Below, piece by piece: positions 28,655 through 36,763 of a DNA stretch of 64,000 nucleotides. The first letter of the stretch is position 1, and the number at the start of each line of letters is the position of its first letter. The stretch covers positions 1 to 64,000 of the forward strand of contig NZ_WFLJ01000022.1 in assembly GCF_009208735.1 (NCBI RefSeq). Direction: 5' to 3'. The notes under the pieces are model-generated. The model made no database searches. It was not told the DNA's origin and saw only the letters and a list, made by a program, of their open reading frames with translations. The position numbers and the translations under genes are program-made. This stretch comes from Janthinobacterium rivuli. Its GTDB lineage: Bacteria; Pseudomonadota; Gammaproteobacteria; Burkholderiales; Burkholderiaceae_D.

Positions 28655-29752
28655 TCAAGCCTGGGCCAGGAATGCCTGCACAGCCGCCACCCGCGCCGCA
28701 TGGATGACTTCGGGGATACGTTTCGGCTCCGCGCAGCCGTGCGCCAGCGCACCGGCATTCACGCCGCGCGCCGCGTCCAGCCCGCCTTGCAGTCGTACCG
28801 CCTGAGGGAAATCGCCGGCGACCAGCCCGTCGCAGGCCACCGCCTGCAGCAGTTGCGCAAAGCGCTGCGGCTTGCGCAAGCCGTCGCAGCGTTCGCACAG
28901 GCTGACGATGGCTTCGGCGCCCAAGGCCAGCGCGCCATTGACATGCTCCCGCTCGCGCGCCGCCATGACGGCCAGCTCGCGGCACTCGTTGGGCACGCGC
29001 AGGCGCTCGCTCAGTTGTTCAATGGCATCTTTCGGCAGGCGCAGCAGCAGGGCGGCGAAGCGCACGGGCAAGTCATGACCTTGCGCGGCGGCATGGTCGA
29101 TCACCTGCAGCAAGCGCTCGCTGATGGCAATTTCACCCATGATGTGCGCCAGGGCGCCACAGTCCTGCAGCACCGTCAGCATGCGCGAAGGATGGCTTTC
29201 CATCAGCCCCTTGGCCACTTCCTGCCACACGCGCTCGGCCACCAGGGCGTCGACTTCGCCATCGTCCACCATCCGGCGCATCAGCGCCATGGTGGCCGGT
29301 GCCACCGTAAAACCGTCGAAGCGGGCGGCGAAGCGGGCCAGGCGCAGGATGCGCACGGGGTCTTCGCCGAACGCGTCGGAGACGTGGCGGAAGATCTTAT
29401 TCTCAATATCCTGCATACCGCCGAACGGGTCGGTCAAGGTACCGTCCTCGGCCCGCGCGATGGCGTTGATAGTGAGATCGCGGCGCACCAGGTCGTCTTC
29501 CAGGGTGACGTCGGGCGCCGTGTGGAAGACGAAACCCCGGTAGCCGGGCGCCGTCTTGCGCTCCGTGCGGGCCAAGGCGTATTCTTCCTGCGTCTTCGGG
29601 TGCAGGAAGACGGGGAAATCCTTGCCGACGGGCCGGAAGCCCTGACGCAGCATGTCTTCCGGCGTGGCGCCGACGACGACGTGGTCGTGGTCTTTCACGG
29701 GCAAGCCCAGCAGTTGGTCGCGCACCGCGCCACCGACCGTGTAAATCTTCAT
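28655..29752 (-). CDS. cca: CCA-adding tRNA nucleotidyltransferase with degenerate HD region
   Basis: A 365-aa enzyme that adds or repairs the 3' CCA of tRNAs. The polymerase head is intact: GGAVRDQLLG, the metal aspartates of KDHDHVVVG (Asp21, Asp23), RRDLTINAIAR and the template arm EDPVRILRLARFAARF. The E. coli enzyme is ~412 aa and has an HD phosphohydrolase tail starting VRFAALTHDLGKG. Here the same place reads VRFAALLLRLPKD, so His-Asp became Leu-Arg and the following His-rich stretch is absent, while the distal LRVPNE and RKPQRF blocks remain. CCA addition should be normal; phosphatase and phosphodiesterase activities should be lost. It lies 12 bp downstream of the GST gene. Confidence 0.93.
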   Translation of the reverse strand: MKIYTVGGAVRDQLLGLPVKDHDHVVVGATPEDMLRQGFRPVGKDFPVFLHPKTQEEYALARTERKTAPGYRGFVFHTAPDVTLEDDLVRRDLTINAIARAEDGTLTDPFGGMQDIENKIFRHVSDAFGEDPVRILRLARFAARFDGFTVAPATMALMRRMVDDGEVDALVAERVWQEVAKGLMESHPSRMLTVLQDCGALAHIMGEIAISERLLQVIDHAAAQGHDLPVRFAALLLRLPKDAIEQLSERLRVPNECRELAVMAAREREHVNGALALGAEAIVSLCERCDGLRKPQRFAQLLQAVACDGLVAGDFPQAVRLQGGLDAARGVNAGALAHGCAEPKRIPEVIHAARVAAVQAFLAQA

Positions 29753-29764
29753 AACACTCTTTTC

Positions 29765-30481
29765 TTAGTCAGGTAATTCCGCGTCGTGCCTGGCAGCGAC
29801 TTCCGTTTCCGCCAGCGCTTCCGCGATCCAGCGCGCGACTGCCGGGTGCGCCTGCACGCGCTCGCAATACGCGTTCAGCGCCGGCGCAAGGCTCACGCCA
29901 TAGGTGCGGAAACGCATGACGACGGGGGCGAAATACGCGTCGGCGATGGAAAAGTCGCCAAACAGGAACTGGTGGTGGCCAAAGCGCGACAAGCACTCTT
30001 CCCAGATTTCGCTGATGCGGCCGATGTCCGCCTGCGCGGCGGCCGTGCGGCCACGGCCCGGCAACTTGGCCTTGATATTCATCGACATATCCGTGCGCAA
30101 GCCGGCGAAACCGGAATGCATTTCCGCGCAGATACAACGCGCCATGGCGCGCGCGGCCACGTCTTGCGGCCACATGTGTTTATCGGGAAACTGCTCGGCC
30201 AGGTATTCGCAGATGGCCAGGCTGTCCCAGATCGTGATCTCGCCCGCCAGCAGCACGGGAACCCGGCCGCAGGCCGAATACTCGGCGATTTTGCTGGCCG
30301 TGTCGCTCTGGTCGAGCAGCACGCGCACTTCCTGGAACGGGATGCCGAAGGCCGTCATGGCCACCCACGGGCGCATCGACCACGATGAATAATTCTTGTT
30401 GCCGATGATGAGGGTCAGGCCAGGCTCGCGCGCGGCGGCCAGGGTTTGCGTCAGGCTGGGATCAAGGATGGTCGTTTGCAT
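29765..30481 (-). CDS. Glutathione S-transferase family protein
   Basis: A 238-aa protein. The N-terminal thioredoxin-like domain contains LIIGNKNYSSWSMRPWVAM with the Ser-rich active-site loop, and GRVPVLLAGEITIWDSLAICEYLAE with the cis-Pro and the glutathione gamma-glutamyl binding E/DS. The C-terminal helical domain has FGDFSIADAYFAPVV (the conserved SxAD capping motif). The role is probably detoxification; the substrate is unknown. It sits 12 bp after slt and 12 bp before cca, so slt-GST-cca may form an operon. Confidence 0.88.
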   Translation of the reverse strand: MQTTILDPSLTQTLAAAREPGLTLIIGNKNYSSWSMRPWVAMTAFGIPFQEVRVLLDQSDTASKIAEYSACGRVPVLLAGEITIWDSLAICEYLAEQFPDKHMWPQDVAARAMARCICAEMHSGFAGLRTDMSMNIKAKLPGRGRTAAAQADIGRISEIWEECLSRFGHHQFLFGDFSIADAYFAPVVMRFRTYGVSLAPALNAYCERVQAHPAVARWIAEALAETEVAARHDAELPD

Positions 30482-30493
30482 GCTCGGCTAACT

Positions 30494-32482
30494 TTAGTTG
30501 GATGATGGCAAATCGGCGGAAACGGCGCTGTTTTTCGGTCCCACGGTGCCCAGGCGCGCCTTCAGCGACTGCGGGCGCTTCTCGAACAGGGCCGCGTAAT
30601 ACGTGGCGTTGGCCATCACGTTCTTCACGTAGCCGCGCGTTTCCGTGTACGGGATGATCTCGGCGAAGACGGCGCCTTCCAGCGGACGCGTCATGGTGGC
30701 GCGCCAGATGCGCAGGCGCCCCGGCCCCGCGTTGTAGGCGGCGCTGGCCAGCACTTGCGAACCGTCCAGGCCACCGAGCACCATGTTCAGATAATTCGTG
30801 CCCAGCATGACGTTGGTGCGCACATCGCTTAACGTTTCCGTGACGAAATCGGTCAGGCCGATCTTCTTGGCCACATAACGGGCCGTCGACGGCATCACCT
30901 GCATCAGGCCGGACGCGCCCACGTGCGACTGCGCATCCATGATGAAACGCGATTCCTGGCGGATCAGGCCATACACCCAGGCCTTGTCCAGGCCCAGGGT
31001 TTGCGTGGCCGGATGCATGACGTCGTCGTGCGGCGTCGGATAGCGCTGCGTATAGTCCACTTCCAGGCGCGTGCGGTCCGAGGTGTTGACCATGCGGTCG
31101 AGCACATTGTTCTGGCGTGCAAATTCCGCGGCCGCCAGATGCTGGCGATCCGTCATCGAACGCAATTCCCAGTTCCACTCGCGCGTGCCTTCGAAGCGCA
31201 AACGCATGTTGAAAAATTTCAAGGCGCGCTGCAGTCCCGGATTGGCGGCCATGGCGGCGATTTCCGTCGGGCTGACGGGCTGGCCCGGCGGCGGCAAGAC
31301 CAGATGGTTGCCCAGCTCTTCATTGGCCAGCAAGCCGTAGAAATTCGATTGATCGGCAATCGTGCGGTACAGGGTGTCCGCTTGCGCATTCGGGCGGCCC
31401 GGCGTTTCCGCCTGCTGCGCGCGCGCCAGCCAGTAGACCCAGGTGGGATCCGCGCGCAGGGAGGCCGGCATGGCCTGAATGGCGGCTTTCACCTGCGGCC
31501 AATTGCCTTCACGCAAGGCAATACGCGCCTTCCACTGCATCTGTTCCTGGGTCAACGGCGCGCCATTGGATTTTTGCCAATACTCGAATGCTTCCGGCGC
31601 CAGCGCATACGACGCTTGCAGGGCCAGGCTGGCCCAGCCGATGGCCTGCTCCTGCGGCGTCAGTTGCGCGCTGGCCTTTTGCAGCGCCACCACGCCCAGT
31701 TTCAGGGTGCTTTTCGCCATGCGGCCGACGGCCACCAGATACATCTCGTGGTCGGCGCGGCTGGCGCCCACGCCCTTGGCCAGCATCAGCGCGGGCAAAT
31801 CGATCGCTTGCGCCATCTTCGCGTCGGACGCGCCCAGCAGCAGCGCGATGCGGCGCGCCGGGCCCGTGGCATTGGTCTGGCCCGCCAGGCGGATCTGCGC
31901 CCACAGGTCATTCGTGTCGAACTGGCCATTTTGCGCCAATGCCGAGATCAGGCTGCCGCACGCTTCGCCATAGCCGGGCGGCGAGACGAGCAGGTTGCGC
32001 GCCTCGGCCGCCACGTTCTGGCCCTTGGCCGCGCGCGACATCAGCGCGTAGCACTTGAGCTGGGTGTCGTCGTCGAGGGCGAATTGCGGGTATTGTTCAT
32101 CAAACACGACCCAGTCGCGCTTGCGGCCCAGCTCCAGCAGCCAGTCGTTGCGGAAGCGGTCGGCGATGGCGCTGCCCTTGTAGCGGTTCAGGTAATCGCG
32201 AAATTGCGCCTCGGTCAACTGTTTGATGCGTGGTTTCAGCCGATAATAGTCAACATACGAGGGAATCTGGTAATTCGTCAGGCGCCCCGCATAGAAATCG
32301 GCTTTCTCGACGTCATCCTTGCGCGCGGCGTCGCGCAGCAGCAGGAAGGCATCGTCCTCGCTGCGCGTATCGGGCGCGGCAGGCGATGCGGTGGCGGACA
32401 CCTGGGCCAGGGCGGCCAGGGGAGACAAGGCCGATGCAACACACAGCATCGTGCCGGCAATCCATTTCAGTGGGGAAATCAA
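30494..32482 (-). CDS. slt: Soluble lytic murein transglycosylase
   Basis: A 662-aa periplasmic enzyme that cleaves peptidoglycan glycan strands to 1,6-anhydro products. A long alpha-superhelical N-terminal domain is followed by the SLT catalytic domain with IRQESRFIMDAQSHVGASGL (catalytic Glu) and LMQVMPSTARYVA, then NVMLGTNYLNMVL and ASAAYNAGPGRLRIW. The signal peptide ISPLKWIAGTMLCVASALSP begins at a TTG at 32482; the nearest ATG is 11 codons later and would leave a signal without its positive charge, so TTG is preferred. It is divergent from fthC with 32 bp between. Confidence 0.93.
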   Translation of the reverse strand: MISPLKWIAGTMLCVASALSPLAALAQVSATASPAAPDTRSEDDAFLLLRDAARKDDVEKADFYAGRLTNYQIPSYVDYYRLKPRIKQLTEAQFRDYLNRYKGSAIADRFRNDWLLELGRKRDWVVFDEQYPQFALDDDTQLKCYALMSRAAKGQNVAAEARNLLVSPPGYGEACGSLISALAQNGQFDTNDLWAQIRLAGQTNATGPARRIALLLGASDAKMAQAIDLPALMLAKGVGASRADHEMYLVAVGRMAKSTLKLGVVALQKASAQLTPQEQAIGWASLALQASYALAPEAFEYWQKSNGAPLTQEQMQWKARIALREGNWPQVKAAIQAMPASLRADPTWVYWLARAQQAETPGRPNAQADTLYRTIADQSNFYGLLANEELGNHLVLPPPGQPVSPTEIAAMAANPGLQRALKFFNMRLRFEGTREWNWELRSMTDRQHLAAAEFARQNNVLDRMVNTSDRTRLEVDYTQRYPTPHDDVMHPATQTLGLDKAWVYGLIRQESRFIMDAQSHVGASGLMQVMPSTARYVAKKIGLTDFVTETLSDVRTNVMLGTNYLNMVLGGLDGSQVLASAAYNAGPGRLRIWRATMTRPLEGAVFAEIIPYTETRGYVKNVMANATYYAALFEKRPQSLKARLGTVGPKNSAVSADLPSSN

Positions 32483-32514
32483 TGTACGACTCTCAATCTT
32501 AACTTGATGGTGAT

Positions 32515-33114
32515 ATGAATAGCGACCCTAGAATAACATGCGACCTGGCTACACGGCCACCCATTGCGCCAGCGGAAAAAGCCGGCTTGCGCAAAGCCTT
32601 GCTGGCGGCCCGGCGCGCCCTGCCCGACGCCGCGCGCGCGGGGTGGAATGCGGCCATCGCGCAGCGCCTGCTGGACTGGTGCGCGCAGGAAAACGTCGAG
32701 GAACTGGGTGTGTACTGGCCCCTGCATGGCGAGCCGGACTTGCACAGCGCCTACGCGCAGCTGGCCGCGCGCGGCGTGCAATTGAGCTTGCCGGTGGTGC
32801 TGGAAAAGCATGCGCCGCTGGCCTTTTCCAGCTGGACACCCGGTGAGCCCATGGTCAAGGATGGCATGGGCGTGGCCGTGCCGGCCCAATTGCGCCTGCG
32901 CCCGACGCCCGCCACCCTGCTGGTGCCTTGCCTGGGGTTTAATACGGAACGTTTTCGTCTCGGCTATGGCGGCGGCTATTACGACCGCACCCTGGAACAC
33001 GCGCCGCGTCCGCGCACCGTGGGTGTGGCATACGACTGCCTGAAGGCCTCATTTGACAGTGGCCCATACGACATCGCCCTCGATCACATCATGACCGAGG
33101 GCGATCTGCTCTGA
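32515..33114 (+). CDS. fthC: 5-Formyltetrahydrofolate cyclo-ligase
   Basis: A 199-aa ATP-dependent enzyme converting 5-formyl-THF to 5,10-methenyl-THF. The family blocks are KAGLRKALLAARRAL at the N-terminus, YWPLHGEPDL and the signature LVPCLGFNTERFRLGYGGGYYDRTL. The upstream gap to the divergent slt is only 32 bp, so there is no room for a 6S RNA gene as in some other bacteria. It converges on metF, another folate enzyme, with a 15-bp gap. Confidence 0.93.
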   Translation: MNSDPRITCDLATRPPIAPAEKAGLRKALLAARRALPDAARAGWNAAIAQRLLDWCAQENVEELGVYWPLHGEPDLHSAYAQLAARGVQLSLPVVLEKHAPLAFSSWTPGEPMVKDGMGVAVPAQLRLRPTPATLLVPCLGFNTERFRLGYGGGYYDRTLEHAPRPRTVGVAYDCLKASFDSGPYDIALDHIMTEGDLL

Positions 33115-33129
33115 CGGATCAGATGGAGA

Positions 33130-33966
33130 TTACTTGACCAGGCGCTGCCACAGTGCCGTCGTGGGCGCCGCCTGGTTCATGCTATAGAAATGCAAGCCCG
33201 GTGCGCCGCCTTCCAGCAGGCGTTCGCACAAGCCCGTCACCACGTCCAGGCCGAAGGCCTTGATGGACGCGCTGTCGTCGCCGAAGCTGGCCAGTTTCAG
33301 ACGCACCCAGCGCGGAATTTCTGCGCCGCACATGTCCGAAAAGCGCATCAGCTGCGTGTAGTTCGTGATCGGCATGATGCCGGCCACGATGGGCACGTTG
33401 ATGCCCATCTTCTGCGTCTGCTCGACAAACTGAAAATACGCGTCGGCATTGTAGAAGTACTGGGTGATGGCCGCATCGGCGCCGGCCTGCACCTTGCGCG
33501 CGAACGCGTTCAAGTCGTCCTGCGGCGAACGGGCTTGCGGGTGCACTTCCGGGTAGGCGGCCACTTCGATATGGAAATGGTCGCCCGTCTCGGCGCGGAT
33601 GAATTCCACCAGCTCGTTGGCGTAACGGAACTCGCCCGAGGCGCCATAGCCACTCGGCAAGTCGCCGCGCAAGGCCACGATGCGGTTCACGCCGGCCGCC
33701 TTGAAGTCGGCCAGCACGGCGCGGATCGATTCGCGCGAACCGCCGACGCAAGACAGATGGGGCGCGGCCTGTTCGCCGGCCGCCAGGATCTCGCGCACGG
33801 TGTCCAGCGTGCCCTGCTGCGTGGTGCCGCCGGCGCCAAAGGTCACCGAGAAATACTTCGGATGCAACTCGGACAACTTGACACGCGTGGCGCGCAGCTT
33901 TTCCGCCCCTTCCGGGGTTTTCGGCGGGAAAAACTCAATACTGAAATTATGCTTTTCCATCGTCAT
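33130..33966 (-). CDS. metF: 5,10-Methylenetetrahydrofolate reductase
   Basis: A 278-aa FAD enzyme supplying 5-methyl-THF for methionine synthesis. Visible family blocks are FSIEFFPPKTPEGAEKL at the N-terminus, SVTFGAGG, HLSCVG and RIVALRGDLP, and the QYFYNADAYFQFVE region followed by PIVAGIMPITNYTQL. Its start overlaps the end of the holin-like gene by 20 bp, and that gene follows ahcY, so all three likely form one transcript behind the SAH riboswitch. This would link 5-methyl-THF supply to SAH removal. Confidence 0.95.
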   Translation of the reverse strand: MTMEKHNFSIEFFPPKTPEGAEKLRATRVKLSELHPKYFSVTFGAGGTTQQGTLDTVREILAAGEQAAPHLSCVGGSRESIRAVLADFKAAGVNRIVALRGDLPSGYGASGEFRYANELVEFIRAETGDHFHIEVAAYPEVHPQARSPQDDLNAFARKVQAGADAAITQYFYNADAYFQFVEQTQKMGINVPIVAGIMPITNYTQLMRFSDMCGAEIPRWVRLKLASFGDDSASIKAFGLDVVTGLCERLLEGGAPGLHFYSMNQAAPTTALWQRLVK

Positions 33967-34303
33967 TACTCAAAAGTAAGGTCGACAGGGCCCAGGAAAT
34001 GATGCTGTACAGAATGGCACCGCCCACGGCCGACCAGAAACTGGCGACATGGAAACCGTCGATCATCTGCGCCACCAGCCAGAACATGAAGCCGTTGATG
34101 ATCAGGATGAACAGGCCCAGCGACAAGAACGTCACGGGCAGGGTCAGCAGGATCAGCAAGGGACGGATCAGCGCATTGACCAGCCCCAGCACGGCAGCGG
34201 CCAGCAGCGCCGTCCAGCCGCTGCTCATCGTCACCGAGTGCATCAAATAAGGAACGGCAAACAGGGCCGCCGCATTGATAAACCAAATCAGTAGCAAGCG
34301 CAT
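33947..34303 (-). CDS. Phage_holin_4_2-type small membrane protein (YvlD-like)
   Basis: A 118-aa protein with four hydrophobic helices: LLLIWFINAAALFAVPYLM, WTALLAAAVLGLVNALI, LILLTLPVTFLSLGLFIL and SFWSAVGGAILYSIISWAL. The family is named for a holin-like fold, but members are widespread chromosomal proteins and nothing else here is phage-related. Function is unknown. It lies between ahcY and metF, overlapping metF by 20 bp, an arrangement I recall from many betaproteobacteria. A 119-bp inverted-repeat element separates it from ahcY. Confidence 0.85.
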   Translation of the reverse strand: MRLLLIWFINAAALFAVPYLMHSVTMSSGWTALLAAAVLGLVNALIRPLLILLTLPVTFLSLGLFILIINGFMFWLVAQMIDGFHVASFWSAVGGAILYSIISWALSTLLLSNDDGKA

Positions 34304-34373
34304 TTCTCTAGCCTGTCAAAAATGATAATAGACCGGCGACGGCCGGACTGTTCAGATTACACAAGTGAGCCTC

Positions 34374-34492
34374 CTTGCCTCGCGAACCGTAGCGAGCGGA
34401 TGCGCGGCGTGGCCGAGAAGCGCAGCTGTACGTTATGTACAGCGAGCATCGCCGGCCGCGCCCCGCGCCGCGCAGTAGGTTCCCGAGGCAAG
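34374..34492. repeat. 119-bp inverted-repeat element between ahcY and the holin-like gene
   Basis: The outer arms CTTGCCTCGCGAACC (34374-34388) and GGTTCCCGAGGCAAG (34478-34492) pair over 15 bp with one mismatch. Inside, GCGCGGCG can pair with CGCCGCGC, and at the centre GCTGTAC-GTTAT-GTACAGC (34425-34443) is a perfect 7-bp hairpin. Transcribed, it would fold as one long branched stem starting 8 bp after the ahcY stop. No coding potential is apparent. It could be a dispersed MITE/REP-like repeat or an RNA element acting between ahcY and metF. Confidence 0.7.
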
Positions 34493-34499
34493 CAACCGA

Positions 34500-35924
34500 T
34501 TAGTAGCGGTAGTGCTCTGGCTTGTATGGACCTTCCGTGCGCACGCCGATGTAGTCGGCTTGCTCTTGCGTCAGTTCCGTCAGCTGCGCATTCAACTTTT
34601 TGAGTTGCAGGCGGGCGACTTTTTCATCCAGGTGTTTTGGCAGGGTGTACACGCCGACCGGGTAGTTAGCCGTGTTCGCGTACAGCTCGATCTGCGCGAT
34701 CGTCTGGTTGGCGAACGACGAGCTCATCACGTACGACGGGTGGCCCGTGCCGCAGCCGAGGTTGACCAGGCGGCCTTCGGCCAGCAGGATGATGCGGCGG
34801 CCCGACGGGAAGATGATGTGGTCGACTTGCGGCTTGATGTTTTCCCACTCGTATTGTTTCAACGAAGCGACGTCGATTTCATTGTCGAAGTGACCAATGT
34901 TGCAGACGATGGCCTGGTCTTTCATGCGCGTCAGGTGATCGTGCGTGAGGATGTGGTAGTTGCCGGTGCAAGTGACGAAGATGTCGCCGTGTTCGCAGGC
35001 GTAATCCATGGTCACCACGCGGTAGCCTTCCATCGCCGCCTGCAGTGCGCAGATCGGGTCGACTTCCGTCACCCACACTTGCGCCGACAGGGCGCGCATG
35101 GCTTGCGCCGAACCTTTGCCGACGTCACCGTAACCGGCGATGACGGCCACTTTACCGGCGATCATCACGTCGGTGGCGCGCTTGATGCCGTCGACCAGCG
35201 ATTCGCGGCAGCCATACAGGTTGTCGAACTTCGATTTCGTGACGGAATCGTTCACGTTGATGGCAGGGAAAGCCAGCTTGCCTTCCTTGTGCATTTGATA
35301 CAGGCGGTGCACGCCGGTCGTCGTTTCTTCCGTCACGCCGAGGATTTCCGGCAGACGCTTCGAGTACCAGGTCGGGTCGGCCAGCAAATGCTTCTTGATC
35401 GAGTTGAACAGGCAGATTTCTTCGTCCGAACCGGGGTTGGCCAGCACCGACAGGTCGGTTTCCGCGCGCACGCCCAGGTGCAGCAGCAGGGTCGCGTCGC
35501 CGCCATCGTCGAGGATCATGTTCGAGTAGACAGCCTTGCCGTCCACGTTCGGCCATTCGAAGATGCGGTGCGTGTATTCCCAGTAGTCGTCCAGCGACTC
35601 GCCCTTGACGGCGAACACGGGCGTGCCGGCGGCGGCGATGGCGGCGGCGGCGTGGTCTTGCGTCGAGTAAATGTTGCACGATGCCCAACGCACTTGCGCG
35701 CCCAGCGCTTCCAGAGTCTGGATCAGCACGGCGGTCTGGATGGTCATGTGGATGGAACCGGTGATGCGCGCGCCCTTCAAAGGCTGCGCCGCCGCGAATT
35801 CTTCGCGGATGGCCATCAGGCCAGGCATTTCCGTTTCAGCAATCTTGATTTCTTTGTCGCCCCATGCGGCCAGAGTGATATCGGCGATGGTGTAGTCGTG
35901 TTGCGATTTGAGTACGGCGTTCAT
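34500..35924 (-). CDS. ahcY: S-adenosylhomocysteinase
   Basis: A 474-aa NAD-dependent enzyme hydrolysing SAH to homocysteine and adenosine, removing the product inhibitor of methyltransferases. Visible are [34 protein letters not shown], the NAD-binding [13 protein letters not shown] and the C-terminal [24 protein letters not shown] end. The ATG at 35924 is used rather than the in-frame GTG just before it because AAAGGAGG lies 5 bases from it. An SAH riboswitch precedes the gene, giving induction by its own substrate. It heads an apparent ahcY - holin-like - metF operon. Confidence 0.97.
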   Translation of the reverse strand: MNAVLKSQHDYTIADITLAAWGDKEIKIAETEMPGLMAIREEFAAAQPLKGARITGSIHMTIQTAVLIQTLEALGAQVRWASCNIYSTQDHAAAAIAAAGTPVFAVKGESLDDYWEYTHRIFEWPNVDGKAVYSNMILDDGGDATLLLHLGVRAETDLSVLANPGSDEEICLFNSIKKHLLADPTWYSKRLPEILGVTEETTTGVHRLYQMHKEGKLAFPAINVNDSVTKSKFDNLYGCRESLVDGIKRATDVMIAGKVAVIAGYGDVGKGSAQAMRALSAQVWVTEVDPICALQAAMEGYRVVTMDYACEHGDIFVTCTGNYHILTHDHLTRMKDQAIVCNIGHFDNEIDVASLKQYEWENIKPQVDHIIFPSGRRIILLAEGRLVNLGCGTGHPSYVMSSSFANQTIAQIELYANTANYPVGVYTLPKHLDEKVARLQLKKLNAQLTELTQEQADYIGVRTEGPYKPEHYRY

Positions 35925-35954
35925 CACGCCCTCCTTTCAGTTGTTGAAAAAGGT

Positions 35955-36018
35955 ACGTGAGCGCGGTTGCAGGATATTCCGAGCCTGGCGAATTTCTTCG
36001 TCGCAACGCTCCTCGGAC
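35955..36018 (-). ncRNA. SAH riboswitch controlling ahcY
   Basis: The minus strand matches the SAH (ahcY) riboswitch consensus: CCGAGGAGCGTTGCGACG, a short hairpin GAAGAAATTC, then CCAGGCTCGG closing the P1 helix with CCGAG, and a downstream AACCGCGCTCACG that can form the pseudoknot with GAGCG. The ahcY ribosome site AAAGGAGG follows about 15-20 bases later, so control could act on translation or transcription. SAH binding is expected to turn ahcY on. Confidence 0.92.
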
Positions 36019-36023
36019 CCCGC

Positions 36024-36053
36024 ATCATAACATTGGCCATGCGCCGGCGGCAA
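36024..36053 (-). promoter_or_regulatory. Promoter of the ahcY riboswitch transcript
   Basis: On the minus strand TTGCCG (36048-36053), an 18-bp spacer and TATGAT (36024-36029) are followed about 6-7 bases later by the first riboswitch nucleotides, so the RNA would begin essentially at the aptamer. Confidence 0.7.
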
Positions 36054-36106
36054 CCATTAGTCAAGCGGGCCGGCCGCCTGACAGGTCCGCGACGCGCGCT
36101 GGCGCG

Positions 36107-36619
36107 CTACGGTTTGCGCGGCCAGTTCTTGCCCTGGCTGAGGCAGCTGGCGCGCTTGTCAGCATCGAGGCGCTGCGCTATCTCATCGGCCAGGTCGCGC
36201 AGGATGGGCACCATGTCTTGATCGGCCTGGCTGCCGTCGCTCGGGTAATTCGCGGCGCGCATGGCCCATTTGCAGGTGATCACGGGGTCGGGCTTGATAT
36301 TCGAGCGCCAGGCATCGGGATCCGTGGCGAGAAAACCACTGTCGGCATAGATGGTGAGCACATGCAAGGCCTGGCGTGCCGACATTTGCCCCATCAGCTC
36401 GGTGAGTTCGGGCCGGATCTGGACCGGCGTTGCCAGCGAGCCATCGGGGAAAACAAATTTGCCGGCCGCCGCCAGGGTCAGCACGGCATGCCCATCGCCC
36501 CCCTCCGCCTTGTCCAGCCATTGCCCCACCGTCAGCGTGGCTGGCTCGGCCGCGAAAGCGGCCAAGCCCCATGTGGCCAGCAAGACAACAGCCAACGAGC
36601 GTGCGCGCAACAAAGTCAT
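36107..36619 (-). CDS. Exported protein of unknown function
   Basis: A 170-aa protein that I do not recognise. It starts with a signal peptide (LRARSLAVVLLATWGLAAFAAEP, cleavage after Ala near residue 20). The mature part is mixed helical with two Cys residues (VITCKWAM and RASCLSQGKNW) that could form a disulfide in the periplasm. The ATG at 36619 is supported by GGAG 8 bases upstream. It lies between metK and ahcY on the same strand, with a metK terminator upstream and the ahcY promoter downstream, so it is likely its own unit. Confidence 0.75.
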   Translation of the reverse strand: MTLLRARSLAVVLLATWGLAAFAAEPATLTVGQWLDKAEGGDGHAVLTLAAAGKFVFPDGSLATPVQIRPELTELMGQMSARQALHVLTIYADSGFLATDPDAWRSNIKPDPVITCKWAMRAANYPSDGSQADQDMVPILRDLADEIAQRLDADKRASCLSQGKNWPRKP

Positions 36620-36708
36620 GAAGTACTCCAATTGGTTTATTTGCAACAAATTGTAACGTATCTCCATGGCAGCGCCGTTCGCCACGCACCGCCCGGTGCG
36701 CGCCCCAT

Positions 36709-36743
36709 AAAAAAAGCGCCCGCGGCCAGCTGGCCGGGGCGCT
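36709..36743 (-). terminator. Rho-independent terminator of metK
   Basis: On the minus strand AGCGCCCCGGCCAGCTGGCC pairs with GGCCGCGGGCGCT (an interrupted ~13-bp stem) and runs into TTTTTTTAT, 20 bp after the metK stop. Confidence 0.88.
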
Positions 36744-36763
36744 CCTCTTGCAAGCGGGCTAGA

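Noticed and set aside
32483-32514. 6S RNA gene next to fthC
   Set aside because: The gap to slt is only 32 bp, too short for the RNA.
33947-34303. Prophage remnant suggested by the holin family name
   Set aside because: This family is chromosomal and widespread; no other phage gene, integrase or att site is nearby.
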